Below the pieces are notes generated by a model that did no database searches, had not been told where the DNA came from, and worked only from the letters and a program-made list of their open reading frames with translations. A stretch of DNA of 64,000 bases. It comes from Ariolimax columbianus. Lineage: Eukaryota; Mollusca; Gastropoda; Stylommatophora; Arionidae. A program made the position numbers and the translations under genes. This document shows, in pieces, positions 54,001-59,800 of this stretch; the first letter of the stretch is position 1; each line of letters starts with the position of its first letter. The stretch is taken from positions 39,666,970 to 39,730,969 of the forward strand of contig JAVGWX010000011.1 in the NCBI GenBank assembly GCA_036924085.1. The letters are read 5' to 3'.

Positions 54001-56533
54001 TACAGTCGCTGTGGTACAGAGTATGAAAGATCTGCGTCTGGTATTGAAAAGAAAAATAGAAAAACAAAATGTGTATTATTAAGATTGACTTTTTCTTCTT
54101 TGGTGTTCATATTGAAAAGGACGATGCTTCGCAATTTACAGCGAGGCTGCGATATCTGCGCATTTCAACGTGACACATCCAGTTTCAGCTGGCTGTTTTA
54201 GGTACCAGGTGTGCCTATCCACTGCAATCCCTACTGTCTTAGCCAGACTACACTTGTGCAGCCTGTTTCCAGGGCCGCCACTTTGAGGCTGAATAGTGTC
54301 TTGGTCAGCTGTTGCTCAGTGACCCTGATGCAACTATGAGTCGCTGGATGCTGTCAGCTCTTTGACAGCCACATCTTCAGCCCCCATAGGATTGACTGAT
54401 GACTTTTACATGCTGACATGAAAAATTCATCTTAGATATCTGGTCAATCTTCTTCTTCCTCTTGTTCGCCATGCTTTTACCTGTAACGTCTACACGTGAA
54501 GTCCAGTTCTCTGGATAAAGGTTTCTGCAGTGGAGATTTCTTCGTGGCTTTCAAACAGCTTTGTGTAGATATTCGTCAATGACTGACAAAACAATGAGTG
54601 GCCATCCTGCCTGATGGCATCTTTAAGGGCAGCTACAAACTACCTCCACTTCACCAGGCTCATGGCCATTCTACATACTCTGTCCCAGATCTGGTTCATC
54701 TGTTATTATACTTTACCAAGTTCTCCTACATCTGCCTATCTGTCGCCTTCCTACGATCACATCTTGCAGCATATGTCTAATGCTGTGACCATCTTCATTT
54801 GCAACATAGAATAATTACAGATAATATGCTAGAACAAAAATAAAACATATGTCGCGACCAACAGGCCTTCATCAGGGACAACTGTTCTTCTTCTTCTTTC
54901 GTTCGCTTTAAAATATTGTCTATATATGCAATGTTGTCTCTTGTATAAACTTGTCTTTTGTAGTTCACATACAGGTCCATAAAGTTTCTCTTCCAGTGTT
55001 GTTTCTATGGGTCAGTGAGATTTTCTCTGTATATTATATTCAGGGCAGTTCTGTAGTATGTGCTCTGCTGTCTGGGGTGCCTGTCCGCATGTACATATGG
55101 CTGAGTTGCCAATCTTCATTTTTGTGTACATGTGGCTGCAGAGTTGATTGTGTCCTGTTCTAAGGCGCAACACAACAGTTTGCTCTTCTCTGTTCGTCTT
55201 ATGGTAATCATCTGGTGTTACCGTTGATGGCTTTCTGAAGGGGCAACTGTAAATACACATGCTGTTGTTGATGTTACGGGTTCAGCAGTATCTAGGCTCT
55301 CACCCTTCAGCCCAATGTCATGATGAGTACCTTATCATGCTGTTGGCTGCATTAGCTGACTAAACAGCCTGCTGGTTAAACCAGATGTGTTAATATGTGA
55401 TGAATACCTTATCATGCTGTTGGCTGCATTAGCTGACTAAACAGCCTGCTGGTTGAAAACAGATGTATTAATATCAGCATATGTATGAGTGCCTGCGATG
55501 TGACTTGTTTTGGTTTAAATTGTCTTGAGGGAAAACATGTCCGAAGATGGAAAGGTGGCGTCTGACCAAATTTCCTATGATGATATTTTGTCTTCGCTGT
55601 GTTCTTAGCATTGCGAACAAGGATGGGCAATCAAATTCTGAGAATGCGTTACAAGTTGTGCATATGAGAAGCCTCACGTCTTGATATGTCATGTTTAAGC
55701 TATGTCCAGGTCTCGGAGCCATACAGAAGTACGGAGATCACACACGTCTGATAACTGCGTTGTTTGGATTGCAGAGAAAGCCTACTGTTGCTCCACATGT
55801 TGTTGTTGTTTTTATGCCCACAATAAGTAGGTCTTCCCTTTTGTGCCTCATGAAAAGGACGTTAAGTGACGGGTTGCAGTAGCTTTCCTCACATCCTGAG
55901 CGTGCTGATGAAGGTGGACCAGGGTCCTCCAAGCGGTTGTGCTATGCATGACTCCAGTGCATGTTGCTCACTACTATGGGGATCACATCAATCCCTCACC
56001 TCTTTAGACAGGATATCATGAAAAAAGCCAATTTCCAGGGAGGGCTACGAGGAAGCCAAGGTGAGGGTCTTGGCCAGTATATTTTGCCTGGCCCTGACTA
56101 ACATGTCTGATTAGCATATTTTGCCTGACCAAACATTAGTCTTCCTCCGCGTCGCCGATCAACATGTGGCGAAGATCATTCCCTGAGAAGATGGGGAGGC
56201 GATGAACCCAACCCGACTTAACATGTCTGAGCCATCGCTGCTGTCAGATGTGATCATGCTGTTGTGAGGACGCCCAGCCTGTAATCGATAAATGACAGAA
56301 CCAACTAGTTATAAAGGATGAAAATGAGCCACCGCTTCAATAATATCTAGGAATTGCCAAGCACCAGCTACAAATAATTTCAAATTAATAACTAAAATGA
56401 AAACTGGATATCTTCCTATGTTACAATCTGCAACATCATACCTGTATTGGATTAAAGTGGGTGAAGGTGTACAGAGCTTCAAACCTCATGTCCTTGAGAG
56501 CAGCAAGTGGTAATGGTTGCAAGGTCAGCAGAT
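35864..56533 (-). CDS. ASCC3: ASCC3 helicase, partial gene, seven exons
   Basis: ASCC3 is the Ski2-like 3'-5' helicase of the ASCC complex, acting in alkylation repair, collided-ribosome splitting and transcription. Seven minus exons (56,442-56,533; 53,909-54,037; 49,862-49,947; 46,311-46,477; 43,686-43,831; 37,659-37,779; 35,864-36,006; 884 bp) join without a phase clash. They encode about 295 residues of the second helicase cassette: entry helix, Walker [43 protein letters not shown] and [14 protein letters not shown]3, not the related SNRNP200/Brr2, is indicated by [18 protein letters not shown] and [15 protein letters not shown]. All junctions are AG/GT. Earlier exons lie beyond 64,000. 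The HHAGL, winged-helix and Sec63 parts should lie below 35,864, but I found none, so the next intron exceeds 35 kb or the exons are missed. No disabling change was seen. Confidence 0.95.
36130..37240. repeat. 89-bp tandem repeat in ASCC3 intron
   Basis: The unit contains atagttccttgttctgtgac, tggtaaagtgatcacagacc, atcacacatggtgacatctt and taagtgcagcagagaacttc. Spacing between atagttcc at 36,271 and 36,360 is 89 bp. About seven near-identical units lie at 36,240-36,890, with more diverged units on both sides. Single diverged units also occur near 44,930-45,020 and 54,545-54,680, so a dispersed repeat seeded it. Confidence 0.93.
37265..37590. repeat. 30-bp tandem repeat just past an ASCC3 donor
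   Basis: Units of cttggtcaattaacttgact followed by tcatacaaca, about 11 copies, becoming tatgctggcc variants toward the exon. The pre-mRNA strand reads 'AAGTTAATTGACCAAG'. Confidence 0.9.
37659..37779 (-). CDS. ASCC3: ASCC3 exon: between RecA domains
   Basis: The acceptor is cactctgcag, the donor CAGG|GTAAGT. It is 121 bp: 40 codons, [20 protein letters not shown], then [20 protein letters not shown], plus one base. This linker strand region is the clearest discriminator from SNRNP200, which has a different sequence here. The first Met is internal, not a start codon. Tandem repeats crowd both sides: the 30-bp array ends about 70 bp past the donor, and the 39-bp array starts about 100 bp before the acceptor. 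Confidence 0.95.
37880..39150. repeat. 39-bp minisatellite in ASCC3 intron
   Basis: The unit is cataaagtagtgaccagaag followed by agatcttctcctaagggtc, variable in length (34-41 bp) and sequence. About 30 units. Older and more diverged at 37,880-38,460, tighter at 38,460-39,120. Frames of up to 162 codons are artefacts of the array. Confidence 0.92.
39198..39572 (-). pseudogene. LINE-A, severely 5'-truncated, with TSD
   Basis: Flanked by tgaagtggtaatgaaat (39,181-39,197) and tgaagtggttatgaaat (39,573-39,589), 16 of 17 identical. Only the zinc-binding C-terminus and 3' UTR remain. The sequence for the CPCGTG motif has a deletion (caggtgcaatcgtcagttta). The tail is (GAA)n. Confidence 0.92.
39629..39890 (+). 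mobile_element. tRNA-derived SINE-T, copy 2
   Basis: The head is gccgcgtagcgcagtggtta (A box tagcgcagtgg) and gggcctgggttcattcccca (B box). The body is gtcaacccagccttaaatgg, agtaaaagcggcgagggaga and ctaccgccctcatatagccg; the end is tgctatgggatactttactt. The tRNA-like part would not fold as a normal tRNA, so it is not counted as a tRNA gene. Confidence 0.88.
39990..41112 (+). pseudogene. Second mariner remnant, with SINE-1 inside
   Basis: A decayed transposase: [13 protein letters not shown] (catalytic GDE), [13 protein letters not shown] (the QDN-type second Asp, here QDD) and [14 protein letters not shown] (third Asp), in several frames. It is from a different subfamily than the 9.97-kb copy. 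The 3' inverted repeat is probably tttgaagccccctcgcata ending at about 41,109. No left terminus was found because sequence before 39,990 is SINE-T and unassigned. SINE-1 lies between the coding remnant and the 3' end. Confidence 0.8.
40657..41017 (-). mobile_element. SINE-1, full length with perfect TSD
   Basis: Flanked by the 11-bp direct repeat gccgaagaatg (40,646-40,656 and 41,018-41,028). Ends match the 1,271-1,630 copy exactly in position, so two independent insertions define the element as about 360 bp. Confidence 0.93.
41115..41505 (-). mobile_element. Dispersed repeat family D, copy 3
   Basis: Inverse of 19,960-20,345: agaagggtttcctgcttagc, ctcgagcagctta, gacaagcgcttacggagggt, cctgttaggcgccatctatg and ttcttgtccttgtcatacac. 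It sits between the mariner end and LINE-A2. Confidence 0.78.
41506..42095 (+). pseudogene. LINE-A2: RNase H and zinc-binding C-terminus
   Basis: A relative of LINE-A on plus: [20 protein letters not shown], then a stop, [36 protein letters not shown] and [10 protein letters not shown]. These are the end of RNase H, the RTGHNRLR block and the first half of the zinc motif; the second half is rearranged. The 3' end is gacgaacgaagaagaagaag, a (GAA)n tail with interruptions. 5'-truncated and dead. Confidence 0.8.
42130..42598 (+). pseudogene. LINE-C C-terminal remnant abutting the CCAA array
   Basis: Plus: [34 protein letters not shown] and YELLSSS-type 3' sequence, homologous to 32,085-32,540 and 33,940-34,300. 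The 3' end agcccacagactgctgggtt lies directly against the array at 42,600. Confidence 0.6.
42600..43675. repeat. CCAA-type tandem array in ASCC3 intron
   Basis: Short words (ccaa, ccag, acaa) are organised into about 55-60-bp units such as caaccaaccagaccataaac, taaccaaccagccagccaat and caaccaacacaa. A block of about 200 bp is duplicated (43,141-43,260 and 43,341-43,470, both with cctactagccagacaataaa). The plus strand is almost free of G and T apart from 'taaact', so the ASCC3 transcript strand is G/U-rich. Confidence 0.93.
43686..43831 (-). CDS. ASCC3: ASCC3 exon: motif III region
   Basis: The acceptor is tgttgttgcag, the donor GAG|GTATGT. It is 146 bp: two bases finishing the Gly of DEIHLLG, then 48 codons from [20 protein letters not shown] to [17 protein letters not shown] is the motif III equivalent that couples ATP hydrolysis to unwinding. 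It ends in phase 0. The CCAA-type array starts only about 10 bp downstream of the donor hexamer. Confidence 0.96.
43988..44250 (+). mobile_element. tRNA-derived SINE-T, copy 3
   Basis: Head tggagcgccatagcgcagtg (A box) and tggtcctgggttcattcccc (B box), body gtcgacccagccttaaatga, end tgctatgggttactaaaatg. It is very close to the copies at 39,629 and 51,100. Confidence 0.88.
44251..44455 (+). mobile_element. SINE-Q/T-related fragment
   Basis: Shows aacccagttctaaatgggta, cctcaaatactgctaggaaa and cacttcatccctgacagcag, paralleling the central and 3' parts of SINE-Q without its head. Diverged. Confidence 0.5.
44460..44755 (-). mobile_element. SINE-P, rearranged copy
   Basis: Plus: gttgtgctgtgcttggcttc, gccaggcagccatgaaaaca, tttccagggaacgctatatg, and two VNTR units ending cctgactggactagcatctc. 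The 3' (AAC) side before 44,510 is replaced by a short inverted piece (gaccaggagttcgcatcagg). Confidence 0.78.
44756..45110. other. Unassigned intron sequence with short degenerate repeats
   Basis: Contains repeated phrases (aagatctcaacaatg, cataactttcttacattgca) related to the repeat beside the exon donor at 46.2 kb, and one diverged 89-bp-family unit at about 44,930-45,020. Confidence 0.5.
45113..45672. mobile_element. Possible piggyBac-type MITE
   Basis: A TTAA at 45,113-45,116 and a TTAA at 45,669-45,672 bound about 560 bp of non-repetitive AT-rich sequence. The right end read inward is TTAACCCTCAGCACGCTGCC; the left is TTAACTGCTGAATACGTCAC. They agree only partly. There is no coding capacity. 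Tentative. Confidence 0.3.
45673..46154. other. Unassigned intron sequence
   Basis: No gene or repeat recognised apart from a short 89-bp-family phrase (actccctccacttcaccatg) at about 45,687. Confidence 0.45.
46155..46310 (-). repeat. Degenerate repeat carrying donor-like sites after an ASCC3 exon
   Basis: On minus the true donor CTTG|GTAAGA (GT at 46,310-46,309) is followed by two similar sites: tcttGGTAAGAC (GT at about 46,219) and ggttGGTAAGAC (GT at about 46,165). They lie in repeated AT-rich sequence with attacaatgtaagaa phrases. Confidence 0.7.
46311..46477 (-). CDS. ASCC3: ASCC3 exon: TPEKWD and DEIH box
   Basis: The acceptor is acttccacag, the donor CTTG|GTAAGA. It is 167 bp: one base finishing a Lys codon, 55 codons ([55 protein letters not shown]), then one base. 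It carries motif Ib (TPEKWD) and the Walker B DEIH box, with all catalytic acidic residues intact. The donor is followed by two further donor-like copies (see 46,155-46,310). Confidence 0.97.
46676..47080 (+). pseudogene. LINE-M 3' end, uninterrupted sister copy
   Basis: Plus, with frameshifts: [36 protein letters not shown] and [17 protein letters not shown] (GAT)n-like tail (gatgaagatgatgacaataa) follows. It preserves the empty site of the SINE-V insertion seen at 30,050-30,349. Confidence 0.75.
47190..47500 (+). pseudogene. RTE-like LINE C-terminus
   Basis: Plus: [39 protein letters not shown] and [20 protein letters not shown] followed by NDLCPTQW. This is the best-preserved copy in the window of the classic RTE tail, 'W.P.GKRKRGRP..TWRR..E / W..AQDR..WR..V..LC'. 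The upstream RT is absent. Confidence 0.8.
47505..47660 (+). mobile_element. tRNA-like SINE fragment
   Basis: Head actcagtggtctcgaggtaa (A-box-like) followed by gtccacctcggatgccagag and a weak B box (ggtcacgtgtttgaaaa). The body is short. Related in its head to 16,516-16,700. Confidence 0.45.
47754..47935 (+). mobile_element. Dispersed repeat family D, truncated, with CR1-like tail
   Basis: Body aagagcagctatagatggca, cacctaacttgctgcgggtc and gagtctattaagatggactc joins directly to aaactggttgtatacaggtt, taaaccagtataaagatg and a (TTAAG) end. Here body and tail are in the same orientation, showing the LINE-type 3' end belongs to family D. Confidence 0.75.
48050..49400 (-). pseudogene. LINE-B RNase H region, split by LINE-A
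   Basis: On minus: [20 protein letters not shown] (RNase H third acidic motif), [11 protein letters not shown] (fourth), then [19 protein letters not shown], which breaks at the LINE-A insertion and continues on its far side with degraded 3' sequence (about 48,050-48,300). It is an older LINE of the same broad type. Frameshifts and a missing zinc motif show decay. Confidence 0.7.
48301..49040 (-). pseudogene. LINE-A copy nested in LINE-B, with perfect TSD
   Basis: Flanked by gtcctgagatgaa (48,288-48,300 and 49,041-49,053). On minus it encodes [66 protein letters not shown] and [16 protein letters not shown], then breaks near the zinc motif. It is the best reference for the RNase H block altered in the 27.4-kb copy. 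The tail is (GAA)n. Confidence 0.92.
49440..49861. other. Intron sequence with a tRNA-like stretch
   Basis: At 49,558-49,630 the plus strand has aatagctcagttggtagtgg (good A box) and aaattggtttaaatctgact (degraded B box), resembling a tRNA or tRNA-derived head. No full tRNA fold or SINE body is evident. Nothing else recognised. Confidence 0.4.
49862..49947 (-). CDS. ASCC3: ASCC3 exon: motif Ia
   Basis: The acceptor is cccttgttcag, the donor AAAAA|GTGAGT. It is 86 bp: 28 codons ([28 protein letters not shown]) plus AA, which joins G of the next exon to make Lys. [10 protein letters not shown] is motif Ia, contacting the nucleic acid backbone. Too short for ordinary ORF calling; found by its fit between the neighbouring exons. 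Confidence 0.95.
50045..50440 (-). pseudogene. RTE-like LINE C-terminus
   Basis: On minus: [39 protein letters not shown] and [20 protein letters not shown]. Same family as 2,540-2,964 and 47,190-47,500, with the WRRD segment lost by a deletion. Confidence 0.72.
50450..50935. other. Unassigned intron sequence
   Basis: No recognisable gene or repeat. Confidence 0.45.
50936..51650 (-). pseudogene. LINE-C copy with (AAC)n tail and SINE-T insertion
   Basis: On minus: [32 protein letters not shown] and [20 protein letters not shown], a complete-looking Cys-Cys-His-Cys zinc motif ([15 protein letters not shown]). The 3' UTR follows, interrupted by SINE-T (51,100-51,365), and ends in (AAC)n at 50,966-50,985. 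At its start (50,945) is a scrap of SINE-P terminus (aatgtccacaatgag). Confidence 0.72.
51100..51365 (-). mobile_element. tRNA-derived SINE-T, copy 4
   Basis: On minus: ctgcgtagcgcagttgttag (A box), ggtcctaggttcattcccca (B box), gtcaacccagccttaaatgg, ctaccgccctcatatagccg, and a clear (TTTAC)n tail (plus: agtaaagtaaagtaaagta). The tail repeat identifies its 3' end. Confidence 0.88.
51730..52075 (-). mobile_element. SINE-P, near full length
   Basis: Plus: ctaatgtccacaattagcaa, tagctttcctcccatcccaa, gccagactgccttgaaaaca, then two VNTR-unit equivalents (tcttggttagtatattttac, cctggtcagtatgttgtg) and gtctcagttccccacagttg. Confidence 0.85.
52170..52455 (+). mobile_element. SINE-Q, copy 2
   Basis: Head ggagcgtatagcctagttga (A box), cagggtttaaattcacggac (B box), central tccagtcgacccagctgtaa, then tgagttgggaaggtaaaaac, atcttcatccccgacagcaa and end ggggactgaccttt. 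Confidence 0.75.
52560..53150 (+). pseudogene. LINE-M copy: RT C-terminus with (TGAA)n tail
   Basis: Plus: [33 protein letters not shown], then after stops [23 protein letters not shown] sequence, [20 protein letters not shown], AAADREAK and [14 protein letters not shown]. The tail is atgaatgaatgaatgac. This is the longest LINE-M copy here; the RT core is missing. Confidence 0.75.
53330..53660 (+). mobile_element. SINE-P, near full length
   Basis: Runs from gactaacgtctggacatgtt, through agtcagggtcatgtaaaaca (VNTR equivalents), catggcagcctggctaacga, tccaccttcatcagcatgct and gcgcacaaaagagtaatcct, to tcattgtaggcattcagc and (AAC)n. The tail on plus sets the polarity of the family. Confidence 0.87.
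53909..54037 (-). CDS. ASCC3: ASCC3 exon: Walker A
   Basis: The acceptor is tttcaatacCAG, the donor AAG|GTACAC. It is exactly 43 codons, phase 0-0: [52 protein letters not shown] is the P-loop binding ATP phosphates, with the catalytic Lys present. GSGKT rather than GAGKT fits the second cassette of ASCC3. Confidence 0.97.
54118..54375 (-). mobile_element. SINE-1, old diverged copy
   Basis: Shows cgcaatttacagcgaggctg, cgatatctgcgcatttcaac, gtcttagccagactacactt and atgagtcgctggatgctgtc. The 3' end is missing. It lies 80 bp upstream of an ASCC3 acceptor. Confidence 0.72.
54376..54880. other. Intron sequence with one 89-bp-family unit
   Basis: At 54,545-54,680: gtcaatgactgacaaaacaa, gatggcatctttaagggcag and ctacctccacttcaccaggc, a single diverged unit of the family amplified at 36-37 kb. 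Nothing else recognised. Confidence 0.55.
54886..55240 (-). pseudogene. LINE-B-like zinc-binding C-terminus with GAA tail
   Basis: On minus: [40 protein letters not shown], then [20 protein letters not shown], an intact C-x-C..H..C motif. The 3' UTR ends gcgaacgaaagaagaagaag. An imperfect 11-bp target duplication is likely: gggacaactgt (54,875-54,885) and ggggcaactgt (55,240-55,250). Confidence 0.82.
55250..55480 (-). pseudogene. LINE-C 3' fragment with a tandem duplication
   Basis: Plus: acgggttcagcagtatctag and ctctcacccttcagcccaat match the LINE-C 3' segment seen at 32,090 and 33,970. It is followed by two copies of a roughly 70-bp block (taccttatcatgctgttggc, tgactaaacagcctgctggt). Confidence 0.55.
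55480..55765 (-). pseudogene. LINE RT C-terminal fragment
   Basis: On minus a short [12 protein letters not shown] (plus: ccaggtctcggagccataca) marks the conserved post-RT 'VLLYGSETW' block, followed by degraded sequence in shifted frames including [20 protein letters not shown]. The expected GH..R and GRP motifs are not clear. Confidence 0.55.
55800..56140 (-). mobile_element. SINE-P, near full length
   Basis: Plus: (TTG)n, ttatgcccacaataagtagg, tagctttcctcacatcctga, tcctccaagcggttgtgcta, agccaatttccagggagggc, then two VNTR-unit equivalents (ggccagtatattttgcctgg, ctgattagcatattttgcct) and ccaaacattagtcttcctcc. The remaining 300 bp to the exon are unassigned. Confidence 0.87.
56442..56533 (-). 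CDS. ASCC3: ASCC3 exon: entry to second helicase cassette
   Basis: The acceptor is gactctttcctag, the donor CAG|GTATGA. It is 92 bp: two bases finishing a codon from the preceding exon, then 30 codons, [20 protein letters not shown] and [10 protein letters not shown]. The NPIQ, joined to TQIF of the next exon, is the Q-motif-like entry that positions the adenine. The upstream exon is not visible before 64,000. A 29-bp tandem array begins within about 2-5 bp of the acceptor. Confidence 0.93.
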
Positions 56534-56534
56534 C

Positions 56535-56735
56535 TAGGAAAGAGTCATTAAAGAGCATGTGAAAAGGAAAGAGTCATCAAAGAACATGTGAATAGGAAAG
56601 TGTCATCAAAGAACATGTGAATAGGAAAGTGTCATCAAAGAACATGTGAATAGGAAAGTGTCATCAAAGAACATGTGAATAGGAAAGTGTCATCAAAGAA
56701 CATGTGAATAGGAAAGTGTCATCAAAGAACATGTG
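56535..56735. repeat. 29-bp tandem repeat abutting an ASCC3 acceptor
   Basis: The unit is aggaaagtgtcatcaaagaa followed by catgtgaat, about seven copies, the five central ones identical. On the transcript strand it reads attcacatgttctttgatga, then cactttcct, so the unit nearest the exon provides the pyrimidine tract of the acceptor. Confidence 0.92.
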
Positions 56736-56859
56736 AAAAGGTTAATGGCTGTGACTCTATGTCCATTATCATAAAACAGAGCTAGCAGATTGTATAATTG
56801 GTTGTTTTTTTTTAAAATACAATGTTTTGCTATTTTTAGGTCAGGCCACATCTCTGTCA

Positions 56860-59800
56860 GTTGGGCTTATTGACAACCTGTTTGTATGGGGTTATTGACA
56901 ACCTGTTTGTATGTGGTTATTGACAATCTGTTTGTATGGGGCTATTGACAATCTGTATGTATGTGGTTATTGACAATCTGTTTGTATGGGGTTATTGACA
57001 ACCTGTTTGTATGGGGTTATTGACAACCTGTTTGTATTGGGTTATTGACAATCTGTTTGTATGGAGTTATTGACAGTCTGTTTGTATGGGGTTATTGACA
57101 ATCTGTTTCTATGTGGTTATTGACAATCTGTTTGTATGGGATTATTGACAACCTGTTTGTATGTGGTTATTGACAATCTGTTTGTATGGGGTTATTGACA
57201 ATCTGTTTGTATGGGGTTATTGACAATCTGTTTGTATGGGGTTATTGACAATCTGTTTGTATGGGGTTATTGACAATCTGTTTGTATGGGGTTATTGACA
57301 ATCTGGTTGTATGTGGTTATTGACAATCTGTTTGTATGGAGTTATTGACCGTCTGTTTGTATGGGGTTATTGACAATCTGTTTCTATGTGGTTATTGACA
57401 ATCTGTTTGTATGGGATTTTTGACAACCTGTTTGTATGTGGTTATTGGCAATCTGTTTGTATGGGGTTATTGACAATCTGTTTTTATGGGGTTATTGACA
57501 ATCTGTTTGTATGGGCTTATTGACAATCTGTTTGTATGGGGTTATTGACAATCTGTTTGTATGGGGTTATTGACAATCTGTTTGTATGGGGTTATTGACA
57601 ATCTGTTTGGATGGGGTTATTGACAATCTGTTTGTATGGGGTTATTGACAATCTGTTTGTATGTGGTTATTGACAATCTGTTTGTATGTGGTTATTGACA
57701 ACCGGTTTGTATGGGGTTTTTGACAATCTGTTTGTATGGGGTTATTGACAATCTGTTTGTATGGGGTTATTGACAATCTGGTTGTATGTGGTTATTGACA
57801 ATCTGTTTGTATGGAGTTATTGACAGTCTGTTTGTATGGGGTTATTGACAATCTGTTTCTATGTGGTTATTGACAATCTGTTTGTATAGGATTATTGACA
57901 ACCTGTTTGTATGTGGTTATTGACAATCTGTTTGTATGGGGTTATTGACAATCTGTTTGTATGGGGTTATTGACAATCTGTTTGTATGGGGTTATTGACA
58001 ATCTGTTTGTATGGGGTTATTGACAATCTGTTTGTATGGGGTTATTGACAATCTGTTTGTATGGGGTTATTGACAATCTGGTTGTATGTGGTTATTGACA
58101 ATCTGTTTGTATGGAGTTATTGACAGTCTGTTTGTATGGGGTTATTGACAATCTGTTTCTATGTGGTTATTGACAATCTGTTTGTATGGGATTTTTGACA
58201 ACCTGTTTGTATGTGGTTATTGGCAATGTGTTTGTATGGGGTTATTGACAATCTGTTTGTATGGGGTTATTGACAATCTGTTTGTATGGGCTTATTGACA
58301 ATCTGTTTGTATGGGGTTATTGACAATCTGTTTGTATGGGGTTATTGACAATCTGTTTGTATGGGGTTATTGACAATCTGTTTGTATGGGGTTATTGACA
58401 ATCTGTTTGTATGGGGTTATTGACAATCTGTTTGTATGTGGTTATTGACAATCTGTTTGTATGGGGTTATTGACAACCGGTTTGTATGGGGTTTTTGACA
58501 ATCTGTTTGTATGGGGTTATTGACAATCTGTTTGTATGGGGTTATTGACAATCTGGTTGTATGTGGTTATTGACAATCTGTTTGTATGGAGTTATTGACA
58601 GTCTGTTTGTATGGGGTTATTGACAATCTGTTTCTATGTGGTTATTGACAATCTGTTTGTATGGGATTGTTGACAACCTGTTTGTATGTGGTTATTGACA
58701 ATCTGTTTGTATGGGGTTATTGACAATCTGTTTGTATGGGGTTATTGACAATCTGTTTGTATGGGGTTATTGACAATCTGTTTGTATGGGGTTATTGACA
58801 ATCTGTTTGTGTGGGGTTATTGACAATCTGGTTGTATGTGGTTATTGACAATCTGTTTGTATGGAGTTATTGACAGTCTGTTTGTATGGGGTTATTGACA
58901 ATCTGTTTCTATGTGGTTATTGACAATCTGTTTGTATGGGATTATTGACAACCTGTTTGTATGTGGTTATTGACAATCTGTTTGTATGGGGTTATTGACA
59001 ATCTGTTTGTATGGGGTTATTGACAATCTGTTTGTATGGGGTTATTGACAATCTGTTTGTATGGGGTTATTGACAATCTGTTTGTATGGGGTTATTGACA
59101 ATCTGTTTGTATGGGGTTATTGACAATCTGTTTGTATGGGGTTATGGAGAATCTGTTTGTATGGGGTTATTGACAATCTGTTTGTATGTGGTTATTGACA
59201 ATCTGTTTGTATGGGGTTATTGACAACCGGTTTGTATAGGGTTATTGACAATCTGTTTGTATGGGGTTATTGACAATATGTTTGTATGGGGTTATTGACA
59301 ACTTGTTTGTATGGGGTTATTGACAATTTGTTTGTATGGGGTTATTGAGAATCTGTTTCAATGGGGTTATTGACAATCTGTTTCTATGTGGTTATTGACA
59401 ATTTGTTCATATGTGGTTATTGACAACCTGTTTGTGTGGGGTTATTGACAATCTGTTTGTATGGGGTTATTGACAACCTGTTTGTATGGGGTTATTGACA
59501 ATGTGTTTGTGTGGGGTTATTGACATTCTGTTTGTGTGTGGTTTTTGACAATTTGTTCATATGGGGTTATTGACAATCTGTTGGTATGGAGTTATTAACA
59601 ATCTGTTTGTATGGGGTTATTGACAATCTGTTTGTATGGGGTTATTGACAATCTGTTTGTATGGGGTTATTAACAATCTGTTTGTATGGGGTTATTGACA
59701 ATCTGTTTGTATGGGGTTATTGACAATCTGGTTGTATGTGGTTATTGACAATCTGTTTGTATGGAGTTATTGACAGTCTGTTTGTATGGGGTTATTGACA

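Noticed and set aside
35864..56533. SNRNP200/Brr2 as the host gene
   Set aside because: The [18 protein letters not shown] and [15 protein letters not shown] segments fit ASCC3; Brr2 differs clearly in this linker and after motif IV.
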